A stretch of 64,000 bases of DNA from Desulfosarcina cetonica JCM 12296 (lineage in GTDB: Bacteria; Desulfobacterota; Desulfobacteria; Desulfobacterales; Desulfosarcinaceae), in NCBI RefSeq assembly GCF_001311845.1, contig NZ_BBCC01000006.1:1-64000 (forward strand), given 5' to 3'. The position numbers were made by a program, and so were the translations under genes. The notes under the pieces were generated by a model that was not told where the DNA came from, did not search any database, and was given only the letters and a program-made list of their open reading frames with translations. Below, in pieces: positions 10,347 to 19,560 of this stretch (position 1 is its first letter; every line of letters starts with the position of its first letter).

Positions 10347-11117
10347 CTATTTCTCTCCATTCAATTCGTTAAATAAAGATCTGAACTGTTCGGCCAGCTT
10401 ATGATTGGGCGCATAATTGACCACAGGGATGGCATGTTGGTGGGATTCGCGGATGATCACCGAATGCGACAACCGGGTTTGTAGAATGGGCAATCCTTCT
10501 TCGGCAAGCTCCGCAACCAATGTTCTGGGCAAGTTGGCGCGCTCCTGAAAGTGATTGACGACGATACCCTCGACATCCAGGTTGCGGTTGTGGTCCTGCT
10601 GGACTTCACGAACGCGATTGAGGAGTTGATACAGCGCACGTCGCGAAAAATCGTCACAATCAAAGGGAATCAGACAACGGTCAGCGGCTATGAGCGCCGA
10701 AAGGGTATAGAAATTGAAGGCGGGGGGAGTATCGATATAGACGGCATCATATGCGTCCAATTGATCCAGGACATCTTTCAGTTTTCCGATTTTATATCGC
10801 GATTCCAGGCGCGACATCATCTCGCCGAGCATTTCATGGGCAGGCAAGAGGGACAGCTGGTCTATGGGCGTGGCATGCACGTAGGCGCCGACTTCTTTGG
10901 GGAACCAGGTAAAACTGAGGGTCTCTTGGTAATAATCCGCCAATGTCAGCTCCAGCGCATCCGCTTGATCGCCGAGTAGATATTGCGTGGAGTTCGCCTG
11001 GGGATCCAAATCGACCAAAAGGGTCCTCTGCCCGGCGGCAGCACTAAGCGCCGCCAAATTACAGGCAATGGTCGTCTTACCAACACCGCCTTTCTGGTTG
11101 AAAACTACCCTGCGCAT
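10347..11117 (-). CDS. ParA/Soj-family ATPase, orphan
   Basis: 256-residue deviant Walker-A ATPase of the ParA/MinD superfamily. It has KGGVGKTT right at the N-terminus, the LLVDLDPQANST motif, and YIDTPPAFNFYTLSAL. Such proteins position DNA or protein cargo on the nucleoid. No parB or parS-like site is seen beside it, so it may place a cellular structure such as a chemoreceptor array or act with a distant partner. ATG at 11117. Transcribed alone on the minus strand. Confidence 0.88.
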   Translation of the reverse strand: MRRVVFNQKGGVGKTTIACNLAALSAAAGQRTLLVDLDPQANSTQYLLGDQADALELTLADYYQETLSFTWFPKEVGAYVHATPIDQLSLLPAHEMLGEMMSRLESRYKIGKLKDVLDQLDAYDAVYIDTPPAFNFYTLSALIAADRCLIPFDCDDFSRRALYQLLNRVREVQQDHNRNLDVEGIVVNHFQERANLPRTLVAELAEEGLPILQTRLSHSVIIRESHQHAIPVVNYAPNHKLAEQFRSLFNELNGEK

Positions 11118-11458
11118 AGGCCCTTTCCAACGTGTTTGATGAAATCAGTGTCAGATTATTGGAAGATACGGAATGGTAATATTTCATTATCGCAAAACAG
11201 GCTAAGATACAAGGCGTTTGCAAAACCGTTCGCGATCCATCGGCACGCAGCCGTTGACCATTTTCAACAGCCCCACGGCAACCCTGTTCTGCATCCACAG
11301 ATACGACACTGATGAAAAAGCACCTTGACAATGGTCTGCCGACATTTACCATACGGTATCCAAGCATTTGTTTCTGCTTAAAAATGCACGTTTGATCAAA
11401 ACGGATCGAGAAAAACTGGACTGCCGGCTGGCCGTTCAGTCCGATGAGGAACACTGCC
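11118..11458. other. Intergenic region between parA-like and arsenite pump genes
   Basis: About 340 bases between divergent genes. A minus-strand frame (to about 11460) is open but has no coding character. No arsR-like gene or clear ArsR site is visible. Confidence 0.4.
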
Positions 11459-12570
11459 ATGGCTGATTCACGGACCCGAAATCTCTCCTTCCTTGATCGG
11501 TTCCTGACGCTCTGGATCTTTCTGGCGATGTTTGCCGGTGTTATCGGCGGGTTTCTATTCCCCGGCGTCCGAAAGGTGGTTGACCATTTTCAGGTGGGGA
11601 CCACCAACATCCCCATTGCCATCGGGCTGATCCTGATGATGTACCCACCGCTGGCCAAGGTGAAATACGAACAGCTGCCACGGGTGTTCCGCAACACCAA
11701 GGTGCTGGTCCTTTCCTTGATTCAAAACTGGGTCATCGGACCGATATTGATGTTCCTGTTGGCCATGGCCTTTCTTTCCGGTCACCACGCGTACATGTCC
11801 GGTTTGATTCTAATTGGACTGGCCCGTTGCATCGCCATGGTGATCGTCTGGAACGATTTGGCAGCCGGAGACCGTGAATACTGCGCGGGGCTGGTGGCAT
11901 TCAATTCCATTTTCCAGGTCCTGTTTTTTCGGTCTACGCCTATGTGTTCATCACGGTACTGCCAGGGTGGTTTGGCCTGCAGGGGCTGGTCGTCAATATC
12001 TCCATGGCGCAAATTGCCGAGAGCGTTTTTATCTACCTGGGCATCCCCTTCATCGGTGGCATGGCATCGCGCTTTATCGGTCTGCGGTTTAAAGGCAGGC
12101 AGTGGTACGAAGAGACATTCATCCCCAAAATCAGCCCCATCACATTGATCGCACTGCTGTTCACCATCTTGGTGATGTTCTCCCTCAAAGGCGAACACAT
12201 CGTGCACGTTCCCCTGGACGTATTGCGCATCGCCATTCCCCTTTGCATCTATTTTGTGGTGATGTTTTTCGTTTCCTTTTATCTGTCGATGAACGTCGGG
12301 GCCACCTATGAGCAGTCCGCCACGTTGAGCTTCACTGCCGCCTCCAATAATTTTGAACTCGCCATCGCCGTAGCCGTGGCCGTGTTCGGCATCGACTCCG
12401 GCCAGGCGTTCGCGGCGGTGATCGGTCCGCTGGTCGAGGTGCCGGTGCTGATCAGCCTGGTGAATGCCGCCTTCTGGTTCAAACGAAAGTATTTTCCCCA
12501 TGCCGTCAATACGGTGACCGGTGTCTGCCATGTCCGCCACCGTCCGGAGGGGTTGAACAAGCCCACCTGA
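11459..12570 (+). CDS. ACR3-family arsenite efflux permease (frameshifted near 11928)
   Basis: Exports arsenite across the inner membrane. About ten membrane segments are visible and the family signature [21 protein letters not shown] is intact, including the cysteine needed by ACR3 proteins. A T6 run near 11928 should be T7: adding one T joins [13 protein letters not shown] to [19 protein letters not shown]. The joined protein is about 370 residues, normal for the family. ATG at 11459 follows gagga. The next gene begins 37 bases downstream, so the two are probably cotranscribed. No arsC is nearby. Confidence 0.9.
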
Positions 12571-12607
12571 TGCGGGTTGATGGCGCAACCCAAAGAAACG
12601 GAAAAAA

Positions 12608-13204
12608 ATGGAACCGTATACGATATTCCCCGACAAACCGATTGTGGATAAAGGGGCAATGGCGCGCACCTTCATGGATATGGGCATTGCCGATTTCCAT
12701 CATGCCTGCCGCTACGTACATGAATTGCCCTATGGCTACAACGCCGACCGGGACGAGCCGATGATCCTGTTCAAGGAGAAAAAAGGCAGTTGCACCACCA
12801 AGCATGCAGTCATCGCCACATTGGCGGCCGAGCTGGAGATCGCCATCGACAAGAACATCGGCATTTATGCCATGACGGAGTCGCTGGTCACGGGAGCACA
12901 ACGGATCCTGGACCGGCACCGGCTCCCCTATCTGCCGATGGTCCACTGCTTCCTGGTTTTTGAAGGACACCGGGTGGATCTTTCCCAAGGCAACCCAAAC
13001 GGGAAAAACGGGCCGATTGACGACTTCCTTTACACCGAAAAAGTCATGCCGAACATCTCGGCAAAGGATGAATACCTGCGCTATCGAAAGGCGCTCAACG
13101 CGCACATTCTACCGCGACCGGAATTCCATGACATCCATCTGAAAACCATTCTCAAAGCCCGGGAGGAGGGGCTCTCCCTTCTCAGGGCGAACATTCAGGC
13201 GTAA
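12608..13204 (+). CDS. Transglutaminase-like cysteine-hydrolase fold protein
   Basis: 198-residue soluble protein that I do not recognise by name. The motif KGSCTTKHAVIATLA (Cys62) followed by MVHCFLVFEGHRVDLSQG (His113 and Asp124) reproduces the order and spacing of the Cys-His-Asp triad of transglutaminase-like and papain-fold enzymes. It has no signal peptide, so it acts in the cytoplasm. It lies 37 bases after the arsenite pump on the same strand, which suggests a shared transcript and perhaps a stress or detoxification role; that link is only inference. ATG at 12608 has a modest gaaacgga-type site upstream. Confidence 0.6.
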   Translation: MEPYTIFPDKPIVDKGAMARTFMDMGIADFHHACRYVHELPYGYNADRDEPMILFKEKKGSCTTKHAVIATLAAELEIAIDKNIGIYAMTESLVTGAQRILDRHRLPYLPMVHCFLVFEGHRVDLSQGNPNGKNGPIDDFLYTEKVMPNISAKDEYLRYRKALNAHILPRPEFHDIHLKTILKAREEGLSLLRANIQA

Positions 13205-13225
13205 AGCAAGAAGCTGGGACGGGCG

Positions 13226-14158
13226 TTATGGCTTTATCTCGACAAGTGTCCCGTTGTGCACCAACCGGGAGACCTCCTCGATCTCCTTGTCGGTCATGGC
13301 GATACAGCCGTTGGTCCAGTCGATCTCAGTGTGAACGCCGCCAAGCCAGGAGCAACCGTTCTTCATGCCATGGATCATGATATCGCCGCCTGGAGAAACG
13401 CCCAGTTCCTTGGCCCGCTTGACATCTTTTTCATTTGGGTAGGAAATACGAAGAGAGAGGTGGTAGTCGCTGTGCCGGTTTCTCGACACGATGGTGTAAG
13501 TCCCCTCCGGCGTTTTTTGGTCGCCCTGCCTTTCTTTCGGGCCGACCGGGTTGCCGCCGAGGGAGATCTTGTAGATTTTGATCGCCTCGCCGTTTGAAAT
13601 CAAGGTGAGCCGGCGTTCTTTCTTTTCGATCAGGACCTTGTCCACCGGCTCGGTCCAAAGTTCGAAGACCTTCTGTTCAAGGGTTCCCACCCTTTGCCGC
13701 AACGCGATGATCTCATTTTCCCGAGCATCGATCTGTCGGCGGTAGGCGTCGAGCTGTGTTCGCTGTTCTGCAATCAGGTTATCCTTGGTGATGACATTCT
13801 GGATCTGAAGCATCATCATCTGGCTGTCGCGCCGATATGCGCTTTTCGGATGCTCATCAATTATTTTTCTAAAGTATTCCAGTGCCCGACCATAATCCTT
13901 GCGGTTGTTTTCAGGATAGGTGTAAATTATCCCTATCTCGAAAAGCACCCGGTCCACCGTCTTGGGCGCTTTTGCGAGAAGTTTCTCGTATTGACCGAGT
14001 GCGGCCGCGTAATCTCCCTGGGCGAACAAGGTGTTGGCCTTTTGGTAGACCGATTCGACCGTAGGCTTCAGGCTATCATGGCTACATCCGGAAATAAGAA
14101 AAACGGCCAGCACGGTACTTAGGAAAAACGGGCGCTGAAACCAGAATGTCCCATTCAA
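13226..14158 (-). CDS. Lipoprotein L,D-transpeptidase with TPR-like and coiled-coil N-terminus
   Basis: YkuD-type L,D-transpeptidase. Such enzymes make 3-3 crosslinks in peptidoglycan or join lipoproteins to it. A lipobox (LISGC) is followed by a BamD/TPR-like region (QKANTLFAQGDYAAALGQYEKLL), a coiled coil (QLDAYRRQIDARENEIIALRQRV), then the YkuD domain with MIHGMKNG and the catalytic WTNGCIAMTDKEI (His and Cys present). The frame is open to 14269, but a terminator hairpin lies just upstream at 14272. A TTG at 14158 puts the lipobox Cys at residue 25, so I prefer it; the start is uncertain. It lies in a cell-wall cluster with an Lpp-like gene and a second transpeptidase. Confidence 0.82.
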   Translation of the reverse strand: MNGTFWFQRPFFLSTVLAVFLISGCSHDSLKPTVESVYQKANTLFAQGDYAAALGQYEKLLAKAPKTVDRVLFEIGIIYTYPENNRKDYGRALEYFRKIIDEHPKSAYRRDSQMMMLQIQNVITKDNLIAEQRTQLDAYRRQIDARENEIIALRQRVGTLEQKVFELWTEPVDKVLIEKKERRLTLISNGEAIKIYKISLGGNPVGPKERQGDQKTPEGTYTIVSRNRHSDYHLSLRISYPNEKDVKRAKELGVSPGGDIMIHGMKNGCSWLGGVHTEIDWTNGCIAMTDKEIEEVSRLVHNGTLVEIKP

Positions 14159-14271
14159 CCGCTTGCCGGTACCTGCCAGCGTGTGTGTTGACGATATGGT
14201 CGATGATCGCAAAACCCGTCCTATTCCAAATGTCTTTGTCGTGCGCGCCGTGCAGAGCATGGAGAACAAAG

Positions 14272-14299
14272 AAGCGGCCGGTTATCGGACCGGCCGCTT
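14272..14299 (-). terminator. Terminator after the Lpp-like gene
   Basis: aagcggccggt (14272-14282) and accggccgctt (14289-14299) form a perfect 11-bp stem with a 6-base loop. Read on the minus strand it is followed by a T-rich stretch (ctttgttct) and lies 14 bases after the Lpp-like stop. Confidence 0.75.
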
Positions 14300-14312
14300 C
14301 CCTTCGGTTTAT

Positions 14313-14618
14313 TTACTTCGTCATCGATTTCTGAAAAATCGCATCGGCCTGTCTTATCTTTTCATCGGCGATACGCTCTCTTTCCTGAGCCCTTTGTTCG
14401 GCAGCCTCGGCACGCGCCGTGGCCTCATTGGCTTTCGTCAGGGCCTCGTCAGCCGCCGCCTTGGCGGCCTGGGCATCCTGGGCCGCTTGGTCCGCCTTCA
14501 TGCTGATCGCCATTTCCCGTGCCTGCATGTCCTTGAGATCACTTTTCGTGGCACAGCCCCCCACAGCGAATCCCAGAACAAGCATTACCGAAACCATCCA
14601 TAGACCTTTTCTCATCAT
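14313..14618 (-). CDS. Small Lpp/OprI-like alanine-zipper lipoprotein ending in lysine
   Basis: 101 residues. A lipoprotein signal with lipobox (VGGC) is followed by a short helix and then a long alanine-rich coiled coil (AAQDAQAAKAAADEAL, ATARAEAAEQRAQERER). The last residue is Lys (SMTK). In Escherichia coli the outer-membrane lipoprotein Lpp is also a helical trimer and its C-terminal Lys is joined to peptidoglycan by L,D-transpeptidases. Here two such transpeptidase genes flank this one, which suggests it is their substrate. An aggagg site lies 6 bases before the first of two ATG codons. A hairpin terminator follows the gene. Confidence 0.8.
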   Translation of the reverse strand: MMRKGLWMVSVMLVLGFAVGGCATKSDLKDMQAREMAISMKADQAAQDAQAAKAAADEALTKANEATARAEAAEQRAQERERIADEKIRQADAIFQKSMTK

Positions 14619-14709
14619 CCGTTACCTCCTCTTCTTTCGGGTTTGTCTCACCATAACAGTGACCGTGATATGCCGTATCCCATCGCCAAAATGACGGATT
14701 CATAAAAAG

Positions 14710-14735
14710 CCCCGTCAGTCAGTTACCGGACGGGG
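14710..14735 (-). terminator. Terminator of the transpeptidase-SPOR gene
   Basis: ccccgtc (14710-14716) and gacgggg (14729-14735) pair; read on the minus strand the stem is followed by cttttta. The stop codon of the gene (14719-14721) lies in the loop. Confidence 0.65.
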
Positions 14736-16205
14736 TGCTCCCCTGCGCCACGGGCGCGACCATGACGCCTTCCATCTCCAAATCGATTCGCAGCCGTTTG
14801 ACCGCCTCCGCCGCCTCCCTCGAGTTGCTGAACGGACCGGCGAGAACGCGGTGCCTGCCGCCCGTTGACAGCACCCGTGCCGGAATTTGCGGACCCTGGT
14901 GGTTGAGTATCGCGGCAAGCCTTTTGGCATCGACCGCATCATCAAAATCGGCGGCCAACACATACCATGCATCGGTTCTCCACTCCGGCACCTGGGGTTG
15001 GCCGGACAACGTTGCCGGGTGCCTCAGTCTTACCGGATCCGTTACCGCCGTCTTTCCCCCGCGACCCAGGACGGAGACAACAACGGGAATCCCGCGGGTC
15101 TCGGCCACGACCGTTTTGATTTTATTCCAATCAAGCACATGGCCGGTTTGCTTTTCAATCTTTTTCAATTTCGCATAGGCCTTTTTCAACTCGGCGGTGC
15201 CTGATGATTCGTAAGGGGGATGGCTTCCAGGTAAACCCTTCCGCCATGCCGGCCCACGAGATAGGGTTGGCTCACGATTTCTACCGCTGTTTTCACCGGG
15301 GTGGCGTCAAAAAGCCGATTGATGTTTTCCGGATAAAGCCTGATGCAGCCGTTGGTCGCCCTCAGACCGATACTGGCCGGCTTGTTGGTCCCATGCACCA
15401 GATAGCCTGACTTGCTTAAGTAGAGAGCATATTCGCCCAAGGGGTTCAACGGCCCCGGCGGCACCTGGCTTGGCAGCGGATCGCCCCTTTTACGATGATC
15501 CGCGGCAATCGATGCCGGCACATACCACGTCGGCCGATATTTCTTGCGCGTGATATACATTTGGCCCATGGGGGTGGGCCGCTCTTCCCTGCCGACACCG
15601 ACCGGAAAAGTCGCCACCGCCTGCTGCCCGCCATCCTTTTTAAAGTAGAAAAGCCGCATGGCCGCCAGATTGATCACGATGCCTTCCCTGCGCGTTTCCG
15701 GCAGGATGAAACTCAGCGGCAGGACAATGCGCTCGCCGGCCCTGGGCACCCATACATCCACCCCCGGGTTGGCGGCGCTGAGCGCATTGATCCCCAGGCT
15801 GAAATGGCGGGCGATATCCGGCAGGGTATCCCCCCTTTGGAGCGTGATCGTCGCCAGCCGGCCAACAACGTCATCGCCCTCGTCTACCAAAAAGTAATTT
15901 TCTTCGATACTGTCCAGTCCTTGATCCTGAATCGGCTGACCTTTCCAAAAACTCCGGGTCGCGGCACAGCCATGCAAAAACAAGACGCACGTGGACAACA
16001 GGATAAGATACCGAAGGATTGACCAAGAGGCCCGGCTCGAAAATCGATCCGGTGCCTTGGGCCCCACTTTATCGATTGAGGAAAATGGGCAACCATGTTT
16101 CAAAGTTGGCGAATGATCATTTATTTGCGGCATTTGTACGATTTTTTCCCACGCTTGCATCCGATGAAAAAGCTGCCCCGCAACGAAGCCGGGGGTTGGG
16201 GCCAC
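14719..16205 (-). CDS. L,D-transpeptidase lipoprotein with LysM and C-terminal SPOR domain (frameshifted near 15217)
   Basis: A peptidoglycan-remodelling enzyme. Seen in order: a lipobox (LHGC), a LysM-like domain (LQRGDTLPDIARHFSLGINALSAANP split over about 45 residues), the YkuD domain with YLVHGTNKPASIG and catalytic LRATNGCIRLYPENI, a charged helical linker (ELKKAYAKLKKIEKQTGHVLDW), and a SPOR domain (AWYVLAADFDD, VLSTGGRHRVLAGPFSN) that would bind denuded glycan at division sites. The frame breaks in a run of five C (15215-15219 on plus); a sixth C joins YLEAIP to PYESSGTAELKK, about 495 residues. Otherwise they would be two genes overlapping by TTGA. The start is uncertain: the frame opens well before the signal sequence. 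Confidence 0.8.
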
Positions 16206-16349
16206 GCTTTCTTGTTGATATTTTATACAATATGTGGATCAGTCGGTACGCCTGCAGCCGAGGTCTCAAATCGGGCGGCATTAGACACACAGATAATATG
16301 CAAATATACCGCCAGGATCAACCCTATAAAATAATTGGATCAGACCGCC

Positions 16350-18579
16350 ATGATACCGATCGTCAAACATTTTCGCGATCTGCCGTTGCGGCTGAAGATG
16401 TTTTATGTCTACGCATTAATGGTCTTTGTGGCCGTCATGCTGGTGGGGATCGCCGTCTATTACCAGGTCAGCAAGAGCATCGAGCGCAACATCGACAATG
16501 AGCTGTCCAACGCGACGACGGCCATTCTCGACATGGTCAAGACCACGGCCGAAGCTCCATCAAAAACTACCTGCGCGCCGTGGCGGAGAAAAACCGGGAT
16601 ATCGTCACCGCCCATTACAACGCGGTTCAGGCCGGAGAGATGACCGAGGCCGAGGCCAAGGCAAAGCTCAGGACGATCTTCTTCAGTCAGACCATCGGCA
16701 AAACCGGCTACATTTACTGCTTGGATTCAAGCGGCCTGGCGGTGGAACACCCCAGACCCGCCGTGGTGGGGGTCAACTTTTCGGCGTTCCCATTCATCCA
16801 GGAGCAAATCCGGCGCAAGGAGGGCTACCTGGAGTATGAATGGAAGAATCCGGGAGAGACCACCCCCCGCCCCAAGGCGCTGTACATGACCTTCTTCAAG
16901 CCGTGGGACTGGATCATCTCGGTGTCCACCTACCGCGAGGAGTTCCGCGAGCTGATCGATATATCGGAATTCAAGGACAGCATTCTGTCGCTCAATTTCG
17001 GCAAGACCGGCTACAGCTACGTCATCGACAGCAAGGGGGAGGTGGTGGTGCATCCGGTGCTCTCCGGGAACCTGTGGGATGCCCGGGATGCCGACGGAAT
17101 CTACCTGGTGCGGCATCAGAGCGAAACCAAAACCGGCAAGTTGGTGTACGGCTGGCGCAATCCCGGCGAAGTCCGCTATCGCGAGAAAATCGTGATTTAC
17201 AACTACATTCCGGACTACGACTGGATCGTCGCCTCCACCTGTTACCGGGAAGAGTTTTATGCTCCGCTCAAATCGCTGCGCAACATCGTCTTCACGACGG
17301 TTTTGGTCATCCTGGTGCTGGTTTTGCCGACCACGTTTTCCATCGCCGGCGGCATCACCCGCCCCCTGCGGCAATTGGAAAACCGGCTGGCACGCGCCAC
17401 GCAAGGCGATTTCGCCGCACGCATGGACCTCACCAGCAAGGATGAGATCGGCAACCTGGCCGTCTACTACAACCGTTTCATGGACCGTCTGGAGACCTAC
17501 AGCCGTGAAATCCAGGCGGAAGTGGCCCAACGCCGCCAGACCGCCGAGGCATTGAAAAAAGCGAGGAACTCTTCTCCAAGGCCTTTCATGCCAGTCCCAG
17601 CGGGATCTTCATCGCCGACCGGCAGACCGGCCGGTTGATCGATGCCAACCCGAGCTTCCTGGACCTGATCGCCTGCCCCCCTGCCACGGTCAAGGACGCC
17701 CAGCTTACCGATCTGCCGATCTTCAACACGCCGGCCGACCTCGACCGTCTGACCGGCCTGCTCGACCACGGCGGTCGCGTACGCGACATGGACATCGACT
17801 TTGTCAATGCCCAGGGCGAAATGCGCACCGGTGTAATCAACGCCGAGAGCGTTGACATCTGGGAGCGCCGGTGTGTGCTGTTCGCCGTGGATGACCGCAC
17901 GGAGACCAAACGCCTGGAGCTGGAGGTGATCGATATCAGCGAGCGCGAGCGCCGCCAACTGGGGCAGTACCTGCACGACGATTTGTGCTCGCACCTGTTG
18001 GGGATTGAAGTGATGCAGACCGTCATGCGCAAAAAGCTCGCCAAGCTGGCGGGAGCGGACCTCGCGGCCATTGACAAATCCAGGGATCTTGTTCAGGATG
18101 CGATCCGCAAGACGAACCGTATTTCCCGTGGCTTGTGCCCGATCAATATCGCCGAACAGGGGCTGGAGTTGACCCTTACCGAACTGTGCCGCGATATCGA
18201 GGAGATCTACGGTGTGGGGTGTCGCCTCCGGTACGACGAGGAGATCTTTCTGAAAGATCACCTGATGGCCACCCACATCTACTACATCGCCCGCGAGGCG
18301 GCCTACAACGCCGTCAAGCACGGAAAAGCCCGGAACATTAGCCTCAGTCTCACCCGTACGGGTGACACGGCACAGCTCATCATTCGGGATGACGGCCAGG
18401 GGTTGCCCAAAAGCCTGAAACGCACGGGCATGGGGATCCGCATCATGAACTACCGCGCCCGACGTATCGGCGCCATGCTGGATGCCCGGCGGGACGGCGA
18501 CGCCGGTTGCGTGGTATCGCTGACCTTCACCCCCCATGTTGCCAAAAACGGAGGACCTGCCGATGACGCAATCGTCTGA
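16350..18579 (+). CDS. Membrane sensor histidine kinase, Cache-HAMP-PAS-HisKA_3 (two frameshifts)
   Basis: NarL-type sensor kinase. In order: an N-terminal membrane segment (FYVYALMVFVAVMLVGIAVYY), two Cache-like repeats (GKTGYIYCLDSSGLAVEHP and GKTGYSYVIDSKGEVVVHP), a second membrane segment near residue 315, HAMP, a PAS domain (FHASPSGIFIADRQTG), the dimerisation motif ERRQLGQYLHDDLCSHLLG with the phospho-accepting His, and a HATPase (EAAYNAVKHGK, RDDGQGLP, GMGIRIMNYRA). A missing base near 16552 and a T/A-run error near 17567 (A6 for A7) split it; joined it is about 743 residues. Cache repeats of this kind bind small organic acids. The stop overlaps the response regulator by 17 bases. Confidence 0.9.
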
Positions 18580-19264
18580 CAACGCTGTCGATGCGCCCCG
18601 TCGGATCCTGATCGTCGAGGATCACCCGATCTTCCGGATGGGCCTGGTGGACCTGATCGAGCAGGAGCCGGACCTTTGCGTATGCGGCGCGGTGGAGGAC
18701 GTGGACGAGGCCCGCCAGGCCATCGGAGACCTCGCCCCGGACCTGGTGATCGTGGATCTGTCGCTGAAACAAAGCAACGGCTTCGACCTCGTGCAAACCA
18801 TCAACGCCGAACACACGTCGCTGCCCGTGCTGGTCCTTTCCATGCATGACGAACAAATCCACGCCGAACGCTGTCTGCGGGCCGGTGCCCGCGGCTACAT
18901 CAACAAGAAGGAGACGTCCGAATCGGTCATCACGGCCATCCGCCACATCCTGGCCGGCAATATCTTCCTCAGTGCCAGCATGACCGCGACGATCCTCAAC
19001 AAGTTCCAGAAGAACCCCGCACGCTTGGCCGGCTCGTCACTCAGTGGCCTGACCAGCCGCGAACTGGAAGTCTTCTACATGATCGGGCGCGGCATGACCC
19101 CGGCCCGGATCGCCGATCGGCTCCAGCTGAGCGTCAAGACCATCGGCACGCACAAGGAGCGCATCAAGGAGAAGCTGGGGCTGAAGAACGCCGCCGAGCT
19201 GGTGCGCTACGCGGTGTTGTGGGTCGAAAAGGAGGGCGGGCAAGGGGCAGTGCCCCCCGCATAA
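18563..19264 (+). CDS. NarL/FixJ-family response regulator
   Basis: 233-residue DNA-binding regulator. The receiver domain has ILIVEDHPIFRMGL, the phosphorylated Asp in DLVIVDLSLKQSNG, and the conserved Lys in GYINKKE. The output domain is a LuxR-type HTH (LTSRELEVFYMIGRGMTPARIADRLQ, SVKTIGTHKERIKEKLG). ATG at 18563 follows ggagg by 7 bases and is preferred to 18536. It overlaps the kinase gene, so the pair is one operon and a cognate system. A perfect palindrome lies about 80 bases after its stop, before the acyl-CoA ligase. Confidence 0.93.
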   Translation: MTQSSDNAVDAPRRILIVEDHPIFRMGLVDLIEQEPDLCVCGAVEDVDEARQAIGDLAPDLVIVDLSLKQSNGFDLVQTINAEHTSLPVLVLSMHDEQIHAERCLRAGARGYINKKETSESVITAIRHILAGNIFLSASMTATILNKFQKNPARLAGSSLSGLTSRELEVFYMIGRGMTPARIADRLQLSVKTIGTHKERIKEKLGLKNAAELVRYAVLWVEKEGGQGAVPPA

Positions 19265-19342
19265 GACGGCACTCCCCGCAACCGTCGCCGTATCCGCCGG
19301 CGCGTCCATGGGGCATGGCCATAGGTCGTGCCCATCCAGAGA

Positions 19343-19357
19343 TAGGTAAATTACCTA
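19343..19357. promoter_or_regulatory. Perfect 7+1+7 inverted repeat upstream of acyl-CoA ligase
   Basis: taggtaa-a-ttaccta lies about 200 bases before the ligase start in the 296-base gap after the response regulator gene. Its size and symmetry suit a LuxR/NarL-type dimer. Binding by the adjacent regulator is inference. Confidence 0.5.
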
Positions 19358-19560
19358 CCCTGGAATTCAGCAGTTGTCTTCCTCTTATTTCAACTCTCCC
19401 CCGATTTACGGTGATCCCCACCATTGGTAGTAAAGATTAGCGATCCATCAAGAACCGATCCGCCGGTCGGCAGCCGGCTGAATGTTGATCAAGGCGACGC
19501 CACACCCGACGGACGCCCCCACGGGCGAACACCCAACCATCGGAAGAGAGGAGAACCCCC

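Noticed and set aside
11077-11460. 127-residue minus-strand ORF overlapping the parA-like start
   Set aside because: Overlaps a conserved gene, lacks a ribosome binding site and reads as random sequence.
13226-14269. Full open frame to 14269 as the start of the first transpeptidase
   Set aside because: It would place the lipobox Cys at residue 62 and start right beside the terminator of the upstream gene; a downstream start fits a lipoprotein signal better.
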